Shown here: positions 1-12,900 of the stretch, in pieces
Numbering within the stretch: the first letter of the stretch is position 1
Layout of the letters: each line of letters opens with the position of its first letter
Assembly: GCF_027596085.1 (NCBI RefSeq)
Contig: NC_072453.1
Coordinates: 9,190,448-9,254,447 of the forward strand
Reading direction: 5' to 3'
Origin: Anoplopoma fimbria
Taxonomy: Eukaryota > Chordata > Actinopteri > Perciformes > Anoplopomatidae
Length of the DNA: 64,000 bases
The notes under the pieces: model-generated
Databases searched by the model: none
The model's input: the letters and a program-made list of their open reading frames with translations, nothing else
What the model was told of the DNA's origin: nothing
Made by a program: the position numbers and the translations under genes

Positions 1-1556
1 TGTAGGTCTGTCGGCCCCTGCGGCCACTGTTGCCAAATGGACCTGGAAACAACAAAAAATACATAAATAATTGAATTCACGATTAAAAAATCAAATGTTT
101 TGTCTTGAGTCAATATCGAAAGTGTATCAGAAAAATCTACCTGAGAGTGCACTCGAAATCTGTAGTGGTGTGTCTGAAAAATACAATAAAGTGGGGATTC
201 AGATGTTTGGTGTATTTCAACTCCAAATCACAGTCTTAAAACATTCAAATATAATATTTGGTTGTGTATGGAGTAGTAGAATATGATATAGTAATTAACT
301 GTACTCTAATGTATGTATTTTTTTAAATTTCCCCCTATAATATTCCTGTAACAGCCTCTCTCTATATAGGTACGCAAATGGCCCTCAAGAGCAATATTCA
401 TTAAAAATATATATACATTCTAAAATATCACTATATTTTCATATAATACATCTTTATTATACACATAACACACATTATAGTGAGTTTATATTCACTTTTA
501 CATGTTTTTTATTGTAAAAATATCCTGAATGATGTCATTAATGTAGGCTACAATAGGATGTATGTGTGCACTGTTTGGTGCGTAAAAGTGCCCTCATGGA
601 GTGTTTTCCTCTCTCATGACAGCAGCATATTGTTACAGTGAGGATGTAGAGTCAGAGTCACACTGCGCAGTAATGAACAGAGCTCTTACGACGTCTTGTT
701 CTCTGATATTGACTATGATATTATTTATTATTTTGGGATATTTAGTCGCTGTTGGAGGTGTTTCTGAGATATTTAAAACTGAGATAAAGGCCCATTCCGG
801 AGACGCCATGTGACACTATGGGAGCTTTAAGGTTGGTGTAGGCCAAGTCTGGGTGTGCGTGCGTGTGCCAGTGTGCGCGTGTGTAGCCTATGTATGTGAT
901 GATGGTGTCGCAGCCAAAGCCCAGAAGACACATGGAGATCTGTGCGCAATCACAATAACCTAAAAAACTTTTCGGGTGTCGGTGGCGTTAATCATTGGAC
1001 TGTTTCTGTCTCTAAACGTTAATCCGGGTCCACGGTGGTCCGGCTCAGGGTGCCTCACGTCTCTCCTCAACAACACAGAGAGGAAACGTTTGCGTTACTC
1101 ACCGGCGGAGCAGGCGTTCATCCGCTGCATCCACGGGTAGATGAGGGTGGAGGACTTGTCGTCGATGCCGCTGCCCAACCCGCCGGGCTGCTCCGGGCAC
1201 TCCGCTTTGCGCTGCTCCTGCGTGACGAACAGCGGCGGCTCGTCTCGGCTGGAGAAGGAGCACGAGCCCTCCGCCGCGTCCTTGTAGAAAGTCCCGACCG
1301 GGTTGTAGTCGCAGGTTGGCCCGCCACCGCCGGCCCTCCCGTAGATGGCCGCCGCCGCCGCCGCGCCCGTCTGCTGGTAGTAGGACGCCGGGTAGACCTT
1401 GTCCTGCATGCTGGCCGCTCCATACGTGGCGGCGTTGGAGTAGTGTCTTAACGATTCGGTGTATCCCGAGGAATATAACGGTATCTGACCCAGGAGAGAG
1501 TCCTGTCCTCCCGGTAGAGACACGGGAAAAGTTGAGTTTACAAAATAGGAACTCAT
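1..1556 (-). CDS. hoxb6b: hoxb6b, Hox paralogue group 6 transcription factor (3' end outside window)
   Basis: Homeodomain DNA-binding transcription factor that patterns the anterior-posterior axis; acts in the nucleus. Exon 1 is 1103-1556 (ATG at 1556-1554) and encodes 151 residues plus one base. It opens with the MSSYFVNSTFP start typical of group 6 proteins and carries the PBX-binding hexapeptide IYPWM at residues 139-143. The donor GTGAGT follows at 1102. Intron 1 is 43-1102 (1,060 bases). Exon 2 enters at 42 after a CAG acceptor and reads GPFGNSGRRGRQTY, the linker and first residues of the homeodomain; the rest lies left of position 1. An alanine run and a glycine run near residues 70-78 are expansions. 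The choice of the b paralogue of B6 over hoxb6a, hoxa6 or hoxc6 rests on the exon 1 sequence as I remember it and on ttll6 being the next gene, as beside HOXB in tetrapods. Confidence 0.9.
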
Positions 1557-1606
1557 TGGGTGGACAACGGGGTGTATATACTCCGGAGGAATATGATTTG
1601 TTGTCT

Positions 1607-1612
1607 TTTATA
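1607..1612 (-). promoter_or_regulatory. TATA-like element upstream of hoxb6b
   Basis: On the minus strand a TATAAAA run lies about 50 bases upstream of the hoxb6b ATG, followed by a second TATATA at 1574-1580. A CCAAT box lies further upstream near 1715. Start sites of TATA promoters usually sit about 30 bases downstream, which would leave a very short leader, so this may instead be a conserved leader element. No start-site data are available. Confidence 0.35.
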
Positions 1613-1986
1613 GTCCAAGTGGTTTTGCCATTACTTTATCCGAGATTTGGTTTTTGCTGAAAGGGGGGTTGCGAGGTGCCGCTGCACACAGAGGGGAAGA
1701 GCACCATCTGATCAACCTCCGGCCAATCACACGCCGTCTGTGTTTGCACTATTGCACCCATGGGGGGCTCTTGTTGCGCGCGGGGTCCCCGGTGACTCGA
1801 GATGAAGCGCTCGAGCCTGTCGGTCTTTTACGCATGCTCACGCGCACACACACACACAGAGATGCTGAATACAAACCCACTAAACAAAACAACAACAACA
1901 ACAACATGCTACATATAGAGCAACTTTTTCTTTTTATGCAAATACAGTCCAATAAAGCAGACGGACTCCTTCCCCTCCGCCATAAA

Positions 1987-1988
<2 letters not shown>

Positions 1989-2047
<59 letters not shown>
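1989..2047. repeat. (CT)n microsatellite
   Basis: Near-perfect CT dinucleotide run of about 58 bases some 430 bases upstream of the hoxb6b start codon. Confidence 0.97.
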
Positions 2048-2050
<3 letters not shown>

Positions 2051-4144
2051 CCTAACACACGCTCGCGCACTCACATACACAATCCAAAAATATCGAAAAA
2101 AACATCGCACTGAAATGCCAAACACTTTGCGCATTGTTTCCATTTACGCACAAATATCTGGCTCCTTCTCTCTCTCCTCCTCCTCTTCCTCAACCTTCAC
2201 TTCCATCTCGTTAAATAATTGAATAACTAATAAACACATTCAGAGAACACTGTATTCTCAAAGCAGCTGCCGGAAATCCTAATAATAAGTATTAATTCAT
2301 CTAAACTGATCGTCAATAATACATGTTGATGTTTCACTCTTTGAAAAGGTTCAACGCCAACTGAGACTGCAGAGGGCACGAGGGAGGACACGCGCCTCCA
2401 CACAGATCATCACCTTCATCATCATCTTCATCACCTTCGTCATCTTCACCCACCGTGATCAAGTGGGAACTAGTTCCTCAGTTAAAACAAACACACCTAT
2501 GTGAGTATATAAATGTGTTAAAGAAGTCTGCATCATGATTCAATGACTTATCAATAACTGCATATAATAAATAATTAAGCAGCTCAATTATCGTAAATAT
2601 CAGCTATTAATATTATTATTATCATGTTCATTAAATGTACTATTAGAGGCTATTATTAATCGTAAGTTCATTATGTATCAATTAAGTAGCATTAGTTGCT
2701 TAGTATTATTAATAACCTTCAAATGTACTCTGGTTCTGCAGTTAAAGCACATTTTTATAGATAATATTACGATGATAATACGATTTTACTGCATTTTCTT
2801 GCAAAGAAACATGTGAATTTGTTGTATTAAGCGTTATTATTTATTTTTTATGATGTTTTTAATTCAATAAAAACAATTTTCTACCTTTTTAATTAGCTTT
2901 TGCTTTTGGGAAACTTTCCCTTTTAAACAGTGACAAAATAAAGATAACGAAATATGGCAATTTATTGTAAAAATAATGTGAAACTTAAATGTCCTAGCGT
3001 ATTTGGAAGGAATTAGGCATAAAAAAAAATGAATGTTTGTAGGATATTAGCTGATAGGGAAATTAATAATCCTGTTTTTACGTCATTGGTTTTACTTAAA
3101 ATATGAGGAAGTTTATTTTTGGTTTGATAATATCCATTTAGAAATAATTTTGATTGAAATGTTTTAATCAACAAAATCCTAATGTTTGGCTTCAATAAGT
3201 CAACGCCTCTCAAACAGGCCGCAGTCCTGCAGCCGGTCAGCTGCTGGACATTTGTGAAGAAAACAGACAAACAGACCCTCAGATTATAAAACTGTTCTGA
3301 CAAAAAAACAAAAACACAATCCATTGTCTTCAGAAGATCACATGATCTTATATAAGCTCTCATCAAACTGCAGTGGCAAACAGGACAACCAGAGCATCGC
3401 TGCAGAGACGCCGGAAACCCAACAAAACGTTCAATTTGCTTATTATTGACCTCATAGTTTTGACAAAATCACAAAAAGACACAATCAGAGAAAAATATTC
3501 GTCACAAATTAAACAATTTTGATTAAAAAAAAGAGGCGAAACAGCTCGACGAGGCGGCGCTACATCAACGTAAAACACCTCAGACACGTTTTTCAGAATA
3601 AAACAATAAAATAAAACGATATAAAATAACATATATGTAATTAAACCAATCAGAAGAATAAAATGTGGCTGGATTTTGCTTAAATTTAAGAAAAGCATGT
3701 AGTCGCGGTATCATGGGGCCTGTATGAGCATCATCATCATCATCACCACCATCATCCTCCAAATCAAGCCGAAACCACTCCTGATTATCGTTCAGTCCCA
3801 TAAAGGCCTCAAACCTGCAACATGTTTGGATATTTTCACACATTTTATTGCACATTTCACACCATTTTTAGCGCACCGCAGCAGCATCTCACGGGTTAAA
3901 CACGCAGATCAGCAACTGGTAGTGAATATGGCACAAAAAACGACAGAAGATGAAGAAGAAGAAGAAGAAGAAGATGATGATGATGATGATGCTTTGGATA
4001 AAAACAATTTCTTTAAGACTGATCTTCCGCTTTGCAGAGATGTAAACACAGCAGGCCCTCAGTGACAGTTCAGACACAACAGAGCTGCAGCGGCGCACTT
4101 GTGCTGGAGTTAATCGCTGTGTATCAGAAACATGGAGCCCTTAC

Positions 4145-4720
4145 CTTTGTTGATAATCCATCATTCTCCTGTGCGGGTGCCAGTCCAGAGTAGACTCCTC
4201 TCTCTCCCCCTCTCCTCTCTCTCTCTCTCTCTCTCATCCCCCCCCACTTTCTTCAAGTGATTTCATGAAAATAATCCCACCATCCAGGCGTGTGAAGATC
4301 CTTCATATTATTTTTTTTCCAGGAACATAAAAGCTTAAACACACAAGTAGAGAGCCACGTACAGCATGGCGCGCGCACACACAGAGGAGAAGCAGCATCG
4401 CGCGGACGCTCCATCAACACCCATTTTTTGGGGGTGATGGGGGTGAAAAACGACGCACGTATATAAAGCCTCACAACAGAACTGCGTGCTGCAAAAGCAA
4501 AGAGCCAAGTAATAATAAAAAACAAAGGTTGTGTTACTAGTGTTAAGTGCAATGAGCGCGTGGAGGAGAAACAGCAGCTGCAGTATAACCTCGTGGGAAA
4601 TAAGTTCCCATTCCTGCTGCCCACGTGACCGCAGCGACCAATCCACGAGCCCCGAGAGTCGTAAACTTCAGTGGCAAAGTTGTAAATTTTCATAAACAGC
4701 AGCCGGTTTTTTTTGTTCTT
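4145..4720 (-). promoter_or_regulatory. Candidate Hox-type promoter and leader exon
   Basis: Minus-strand reading gives a GC-richer segment with a CCAAT box (plus-strand GACCAATCC near 4637) and a palindromic CACGTG E-box at about 4622-4627. About 480 bases downstream lies a strong splice donor, CAAAG followed by GTAAGG, at 4144. An ATGATGG sits 20 bases before that donor. This architecture would suit the first exon of a minus-strand transcript, for example an upstream alternative first exon of hoxb6b or a non-coding RNA. No acceptor partner or coding sequence could be assigned. Confidence 0.25.
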
Positions 4721-6988
4721 TGGACGTTTCCTTTCTCATCGCCATCTTTAGTTCTGTTTTCCTTCTCTAAGGCCGGAGACGTTAACGAAGGACAGAGAGA
4801 GATGTTGAAATGTGAGATTATATATTTAGTGAGATTTCATCTGGATGTGCACTTGGTTCTGTTCCAGCTTCTAAAAAAGAAAAAGAAAAAAAAAGAGGTC
4901 TGTGCAGCTTGTTATTGTTCTCTAAACACAAACGTAGTGTTCTGCGGTTATTTGAGATCTTTAATGTGAGATTATTAGATGATCTGAGCTTCAATCTTCC
5001 TAAATCTGAAACCTTTTCGCACCTAAAGAATCGTGTAATCTCTCATCTTAAAACCAGGATGTTTGATCTTATTTTCTGTTTCTATAAAACGGGTTTAGGA
5101 TGAAAACAGATCTGTGCATTAAAGACTATATGATCCCTCAAAATGGAGGTTTTTCATTCAGCCACTGCAGATGCATTTGGGCTTTGATCACACAGGCCAA
5201 AAACGGAAGTGGTGTTCGTCTGATTTCAGTCCTTAAGAGGGATTTTAAGGTCACAAAAATAAAAATATCGAAGCGCCACATTCGTCGCCAACTTTTCTAT
5301 GAAGAAGATATCGAGACATTGAAACTCTCGTCTTAAATTCATGCAGCCATTCGTTAAAATCGTATTTCTTCTCATTGCTATTGTCTCTAAATGTCTTATT
5401 TCCGTTTTGGTTTCTTTTAAAAAGGGTCTTTCTCAGTTGACATCTGGTGATTTCCACAAACAACGAGGATTTCCGACTTTTATAGACGCAATAAAACCAT
5501 AAATTCCTGAAATGCATCACATTCATCCTCCGCTTTTATTTGTTATTTTGGCCTCCAAGAGACACAAACTCAAACAAAGTGACTGTCGATTCCTTGAAAA
5601 TTTAATTTTTTGTATAAAAAATACGTTTCAAAAAAATAGGATTCAAAGTTTGAACAAAGTTGAACTGTATTTCCAAAATAAAAGTATTTTTTCGGTTCTT
5701 CTTTTAATCTATTGGTAAGTTAATTAACATCCCTAATGTTATAATAATAACGGTTTAATCTAAATGGGCCTTGTGAGTTTCTGTGGAGCATCTGACGTGT
5801 TATCGTAATATTTCAGTAAAAAAATGAAACCCAAGGCCTTTCTTACTAAAATGTTTTTAATAAAATCTCTTTCGATCCAAATAAGTTGATGAATTCACAT
5901 GTTATGTGTTTTAGACACACGATTCGTCATCAATTTTACACATAACCCTAATAATATTTGTATGAACGATTAGACTGCAGAAATCATCTTTACTAAACGT
6001 GTAGCTTTACATTTCTTACAGGATGGACCAGCTTCAGTTGTTTTAGGGGGGTTGTCGTCCTTATTTGTCTTTTCTCTTTCAAAACAAAAGAAACCGGATG
6101 CAGAGATGCTGTAAAACTTTATGACCTCTAAGATTCAAAATGTGACCACACAAACAAGAGCAAACCTACTTTCGCACATGAATAATTAAATTAGCAGGAA
6201 AAGTGATTATATTTGAACAAAATAATAAAATACTAATGTCGATTTTCCTTTGTAAATATGCAACCATAAAAAAATATAAATATATATTCGAAATATGCAA
6301 CCATAAAAAAAATACAAATATATATTCTAAAAATGCAGCCATAAAAAAACAATCAAAAAAAACCCTGGAACCGTTTTTCTTGGAAAAATTAAGTAAAAAA
6401 AAAAATCTATGTAAATGATGAAACTAAATCACATCTTGAAAAAAATATTTATTGATAATCAGTGCAAATAAAAAAAAAAGGTTCTCAATACATTACTGCA
6501 CAATCAAATTCCCTTGAGAAAAGAAGCAGAAGGCCTTTCATTTTTGATATTCAAATATGGTCTTAATCTTAACTAATAATACTTTAATATTCATTGGGTT
6601 TCATTGAGCCAATTTCAGCTCATATCAGCTCCCAGTAATCAGTGAGTTTATTAGATTTTCCTCTGAGGATTTGGATCACACATGCCATAAGGTGTTAAAT
6701 CAGGCTTGTCTGCTTTTATTTTTGGCACTGTAGGTGAGGTTTGTTTGAGATGATTCATCCCCAGGAGTAAAATATATATCACATATGTGAGCAGAAACAA
6801 AATAAAAAGCCATAATGTTGTTTTCCTGCAGTGCTGGAGGATTTATAAAGTGGCAAGCAGAGCAAACTGCAGGAGTCCAGATATGAAATCTATCAAATAG
6901 GCACAGTGTGTTTCTTTATGTTCACAGCTTAAAGCCTCTCTACCTCCAGTTCTCCTCTGTGTCTTCAGTGGGTGTGTAATCCGGCTCC

Positions 6989-9900
6989 TCACTGGCCTTT
7001 ACCGTGTTGGTGGTGCTGCTGCTGGTGGGGGGGGGCTCTGCGGGAGGAGTTGCGGATGATGTGAGTGAAGCCAGGCCTCCGGACCAGAGGGGCCCGGGTG
7101 GAGATGACGAGCAGGCTCTGCAGGGCGGCGGGGTCGCGGGACAAGTAGGCGCAGCGCAGGCCTCCTCTGTTGACGTGGTTTATGATGGGGATGCTCGGAC
7201 GGGAGGTGTAGGAGCTGCTCCGGGTGTCCTGACGGAGGGCCAGAGGGCCACCGACTGAGGAGGAGACGAGAGACAGTGGAGATTAAAATCTAACTGGAGA
7301 TACACAGACAACAAGCAGGAGGTGAAGTTTTGATATATTTCAAATAGACATATATCAAAAATATACAAAATTCCAAAAATACTGCCTATAAATATGTGTT
7401 TAATAATGTGGCTCCATGGAAACTTGCTATATTTTATTTAAAATATCAAACAAAATTTAGTGCAACAATAATGATAAACATTTTATATATAAATTAAGAA
7501 TCCAAACTAATTGTTAAAGTTGATTTATGTTAATATTTGCATAAAGGATATGAGAAGAAGAAAGAAGTCAAATGGTAAGTTTGAAGTTTGAAGTTATTTC
7601 TTAACACCTTTTTTTAACTGTATGAGTTTTGCATTAATAAAGAACATTTTCATCACAAGCCAGTTTTGTTTTTCTTGATTTTGTAGAACACACAGCATTT
7701 AAAAAGATTTTTAGTAAAATATAAACATACAACAAAAAGGTAAAACAGCAAAATGCTAATTGAGCAATTGAGTAAAAAAAAAAAAAAAAAAAAAAGCTTG
7801 TAATAACTCAAAATCCAAAGATGTTACGATGTCGTTCACCTACCTGTAAGTGAAATCTCAGCATGCAGATTGCAGATGTGTGTGTTTACCTGGCCAGTGG
7901 GTCCGCTGGGCGCTGATGTTCCTGCTGTGGTTTTTGGGTTCAGACGGGTTCAGGCTCCTCTGGTCCATCGTTGGCCTCAGCAGGCGCTGCTGCGTCACGT
8001 GGGAGTGGATGTGCTGCAACACAGTCCAGATGTTTTAATTCTGCTTCATGGTGACGTTTCATTAGTGCTGAAAGTTATCAGTCATGTTCACCAACCAGGC
8101 CCTTCATTTGAAAGGCACAAAGACAAAAGTTGTCCCTTTTCATTCTTAATATTATGATTCGATTGTTATTTATCCGTTCGAAGAGCTGCTACAGTGGCTG
8201 TTTATTTGAAAGTTATAGCATTAACATTTAAAATCATCTATGAATGTGGATTTACATCTGCATCATTTCGATTTCTTCACTTTTAAAACCTGGTTTCTTT
8301 TGAAAACATCTCTTACACATAATCCTTCGAAATATTCTCTGATTTCAGCTCCGGAAAAGTGAGAATTTGCTGGTTTTCTTTTTCTTATATGACAGTAAAT
8401 TGAATTATTTTAGCTGTTTTTGGCAGTTGGTTAGAAAAAACAAGCAAACTGAAGACATTGTGATTCAGTTTAATCTTCAATATTTTCTAGGTTGAAAGAT
8501 TAAATCAAGAAAATGATCATTAGATTGATTGGTAATGAAAATAATCTTTAGTTGCAGCATGAAACTGTAAAACACAAATTTTATATGTCTCTTCTTCTGT
8601 ATATTCTTTAAAATAAATATGTATCTGTATTGAATTTTCTTCTATTTCTAAACAGGGCCAGTATAACTTTCATTCCTGATTTATTTGAATAAACCAGATT
8701 TTGCAACAGAATATGGGATGATTATTGATCTGTGTTGTCCCGTGTCTCTATACCTGCAGGGACATCTGAGAGCACGGCTGCTGATTTGTTCTGTGGGAGA
8801 ACTGTGTCAAAGAGTCCAACTGAAATGAAAAAGAGAACAGTAACTGGAGTCTAAAGTAATCAAAATGATCATTTAACTGAGACAACACCTCAAAGAATTT
8901 CCCACAGACTATCGTTGTGTTCACATTGGCTGTTTATTTAAGGAGAACTCAGGACCTGAAGTTGGGTCTCACCTTCGTCGGATGTCTCTGATGAGCCGGT
9001 CTACTCGGCTGCTGGGTGCAGGCCTCCTGCAGGACCCCCCCTCTGTCCGAGAGGCCATGCAGCAGCTGGTGGATCTGGTCCACCACTCCGAGGTCCTGCA
9101 GGAGTTTCTTCCTCTGGAGGAGCGCGTTGACCCGCTCCTGCTCCTCCATGTCTGCCTCCTCCTCTTCCTCCTCCTCCTCCTCCTCCTTCTGCTGCTGCTG
9201 CTTCTCCTGTCGGACGTCTGCAGCTTCAGCATCCAGCGACATACCGGACAGAGGGAGCTGCATGGAGAGACACATTTGATTCAATTTGTTTTTTATTGCC
9301 TCACTGTATGTGTAGCCACCAGTATGCACTCACAATATATATTAGCAATTACTGTCAGTGAATAACCTTGATAACACTGTTTGTTTCATCCAGTCTTGAC
9401 AATAAAAAAGATATTTGAATTTGAAATTATCTGCGGGAATATTATTCCAGCTAATTTAAATTGGGGTAAGAGTCCATTTACTCAAAGGGGGTCAGCCAGA
9501 ATATGAGCCATCCATCATAGGACAGAAGCTGTTTGACTCCCTCTGGTGGTTTCATGTGGGCACTGCGTCTTTAATGACAGTGATAGGCCTCACCAGCAGT
9601 GGTTCACAGTCACAGTCTGGGTTGGGGGGTTGTGTTTGTGCTCGTTGAGGTTTGACTCTCTCCCCCGCCGTCTCCCCCTGCAGGTCTCTCCTCCGGCCTC
9701 CCCTCTGGTCTCTCTCATTCTGCTCCTGTTTCAGACGAAGCTCCTGCAGTTGATTTCTAAACACAAATAAATGAGAACCTTAAGCATCTTTCTCTGATAT
9801 TAAAAAGGATTTTCTCATAATAATATTTACTGTTAAATTAAGTCCCTTTATCTGTTTTAGCTTCTTTTTTTCTTTTTTTTTCCATCTAGCTGCATTTATC

Positions 9901-12900
9901 TTGTCATTAGTTCATGGAATCAATATTTCCGTTGCAGTGATTTTTGCAGGAAGTGCTACAGGAAGACACTTTGGAACAGGTGTTATTATGCTTTAAGTGA
10001 GTATAAGATGTCAGCTTTGTGGTTTTGTGAACCTGCCCTTCTCTTTTTGTAGTGCTACCACTGCTCTGTTGTGGACTTTTCTACTGTTGTGGAAAACGAG
10101 ATCTGCACGCATCACCAGCAGCCTCTGCTCTCTACTGAACTGTGCTGAAAACACGCCACAGGTACCTGGCACACTCCTCTCTGGCTTTGGACGCCGCCGT
10201 CTCCTGGAAGAGCGAGCTGCTGTTTTTGAAGTACTTGTCGTATTTCTCTCCTCCCTCTCGGGGATATATCCTCCTGAAGCCTCCCAGGTGTTTGGCCTCG
10301 TACCTCTCCATCTGCTCCAGGGTGGCTGCCTGGCACTGACGCAGCTCCTCCGACCTGGACACATGCACACGGCTACAGTCACCTGCTATACAGGAGGGGA
10401 ACTGGAACGGGTGTGTGACCTTGAGGGGGGGGGGAAATCACACATGATTTATGACAGACAGAACTCTACCTGGCCTCTCTGGTGCTGTTTTGCTGCAGCC
10501 TGTCCTTCACCCTGCGTCTCTCCTCCTTGGTGATCTTGCGGCGGTCGCAGGCGCCCAAGTTGATAAGAACCAGGGTGTCGTAGAGCAACGCGTCCTTCAC
10601 CTCGCGGTCCAGCTGCGAGTCCGTGGTGAAACTCGGGGAGTGATTCACCTGGACACACAATAAACAGTACAAATATAGTGATTGATTTGGACGTCTGATA
10701 AGAGCATGGAAATCCTGAGTAACATTTTAATACAAACTCCTGCTGTGCAGCCAGATTCTGTTGAAAACAACAGACATTTACTTTAAAGTCAAGTGGAGAT
10801 CCTACACATTCCAAAGAGACCAAATATGGCATGCCGGATTTAAAAATAATGTGTATAAAATGATGTGCAAGATATGTGGAATATTTCCAGTTGATGGATG
10901 ATGGAATGGTGCAGCTATACATTAAAACATGGAGCGTTGGGTCTGAATATTTCACACATCTTGTACAGCTTAAGCAAGCTGATACAGATGTTTCATGAAT
11001 CTGTCAGACAGTGTTGAGTCAGATTTAAAAAAAAGAGTTAAATGTTAAGGGGTTGAAAGCATGAATAAACTTTGGATTGAATCAATTCTGTTATCTAAAT
11101 TGTACTTAATACAGAAGTCTGTAAAGAACTTGAGAACCTTGGATTGACAACAACAAATCTGCATATTTATGATTCATATATTAAACATAAGTATCGTGGT
11201 CTTTCACCTCCAGCACCCAGGGTCTGAGCCGGTGATCCAGCAGCACGTCGAAGCCCAGGATCTCGAAGCAGGCGCTGCCGGTGGTGTGGTTCGGGAAGCA
11301 CGTGTGGTAGTTGTGTTTGAGGATCGGGTGAGCGGAGATCAGAGTCTTTACGATCACGTCCTCGATGTCGTTCCACATCTTGTCTGTGTTGCAGCTGATG
11401 GACTCCAGGAGCTTGTTCAGGGTGGACAGCTTTCTGAGGGGGGGGGGCAAAAAAACAACAACAAACATGCAATAAATATGCAGTGTTTTAAATAGTGTTA
11501 GTACTACGACACAACTAGCATTGTTAATGTGTGTCTTTACCGTTTGCTGCCGGTGTCCTCGTCTCGGACAAAGTTCTCGCTGTATTTGTTGATGGAGTAG
11601 TTGGTGAGATGCATGCACACGTCATCCTAACAGGAGAAAGAATAATTAAATGATTGTTTAAGCAACTGTTTATAAACAAAAATGGCAAAAATGTAAAGGT
11701 TTCAGCTACTTTATTGTGAGTATTTTCAGATTTTCTTAGTCGTATATGCCCCCCAAAAAAATTATTTTGGTTTTGACCTGTTGTTTGGACAAAAAAAGAC
11801 ATTTTAAAAAGTCACCTTGTGTTTTGGGAAATTGTGATTTGCTGATTATAGAGGGAAAATAATGAAAGTTATAATAAAAAGGTGCAGCCATAGCTTTTTT
11901 AACAGGTTGATCTGCAGTACCTAAGTGTTGTGTTTTGTTTTTATCTAACCAGGGTTAAACTCTGGCATTGTATTTGATGTTTTTCAACTTATTTCTAATT
12001 ATCTTTTTGTATGTAAAGTGCTCTACTGTAACCACAATGATCCAGATTATCTATTTTATTATTATTAATGATGACACAACATGATTATATGTGTAAAATG
12101 ATAACAATGACTCACTCCTTATGTTAAAAATATAAGGCTGGTGACTTTCTATGATGGCTCGGAGGAAGAAGCTATATCAGGCTTTGATACACACACAATA
12201 CTTTTTAAGTATTATAAGCTTTGACATTTCTCACCACGTTGCTGTGTGTCGGCTCGGTGTACTTGGTGGTGCAGAACCGAGCCAGTCCCTCCTTGAACAT
12301 GAATATGCTGAACGGGTCACACGACGTCACCAGCACGTAGATACGCAGGTCAAACTTGTATCCGTCGATTATGAAAGGCTGAGGAGGGAATGAAGAACGT
12401 GTGTAAACTTCCACCTGAGTGTGTGTGTTTCTGTGTGTGTGTCTGTGTGTGTGTGTTGTTCAATATATCCTCACCCTGGAGATGTAAACCTGGCAGATCA
12501 TATGCTCTCCAGGATGAATTTCTTTACTCGACTTGGTGAGGACGATGCCTTTGCCTTGGCAACCGGTATCCGGCTTACAGATGTACGTCTTGCTCTTTTT
12601 GGCCCTGGTGTAAGCTTGGAAGTCACTGTAACTGCAAAGCACAGTTAGTTTCTTAACACACACACCAAGGAAAACAAAAATAAAAGAGCAAAATCACAGA
12701 CAAAAAAAGGTGCAAACTGACTCAGCAGGAAGGCACCACGTCCGGGGGAAGATGTTGTAGTCTTTGGGGAAAAGCTTGAGCATTCGGTTCATGTTTCTCG
12801 CCAGTAAATCTTTGCGGCAGATCTCATTCATCCCTGGGAAGTGGTTTATTTTCTGCAGAGACACAAAACACACACCACTGTGTTTACAGGGGAAGCACTC

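Larger units (their letters stand above)
1613..6988. other. HoxBb 5' flank between hoxb6b and ttll6, no coding gene recognised
   Basis: About 5.4 kb of AT-rich sequence. I read both strands for a second Hox exon (YPWM motif, homeodomain helix 3 WFQNRR) and found none. The stretch holds simple repeats: CT at 1989-2047, ATC at 3725-3752, GAA then GAT at 3950-3990, and CT at 4198-4233. There is also a GC-richer segment near 4.1-4.7 kb, listed separately. From 4.8 to 6.9 kb I see only AT-rich sequence with short A or T runs. TTTATT at 6715-6720 (AATAAA on the minus strand) is a plausible ttll6 polyadenylation signal. Confidence 0.6.

Noticed and set aside
1035..1660. Arg/Ala-rich ORFs overlapping hoxb6b exon 1 on the other strand and frames
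   Set aside because: GC-rich shadow frames of the Hox coding exon; only the minus frame beginning MSSYFVNS has family motifs and proper splice sites.
3724..4098. ORFs with poly-Glu/Asp or poly-Ile runs
   Set aside because: Products of the GAA/GAT microsatellite; no splice context or conservation signal.
1600..6900. Search for mir-196 or mir-10 in the Hox spacer
   Set aside because: I looked for the TAGGTAGTTTCA and ACCCTGTAGA cores on both strands and did not see them; neither is expected between b6 and the 5' end except mir-196, which seems absent.
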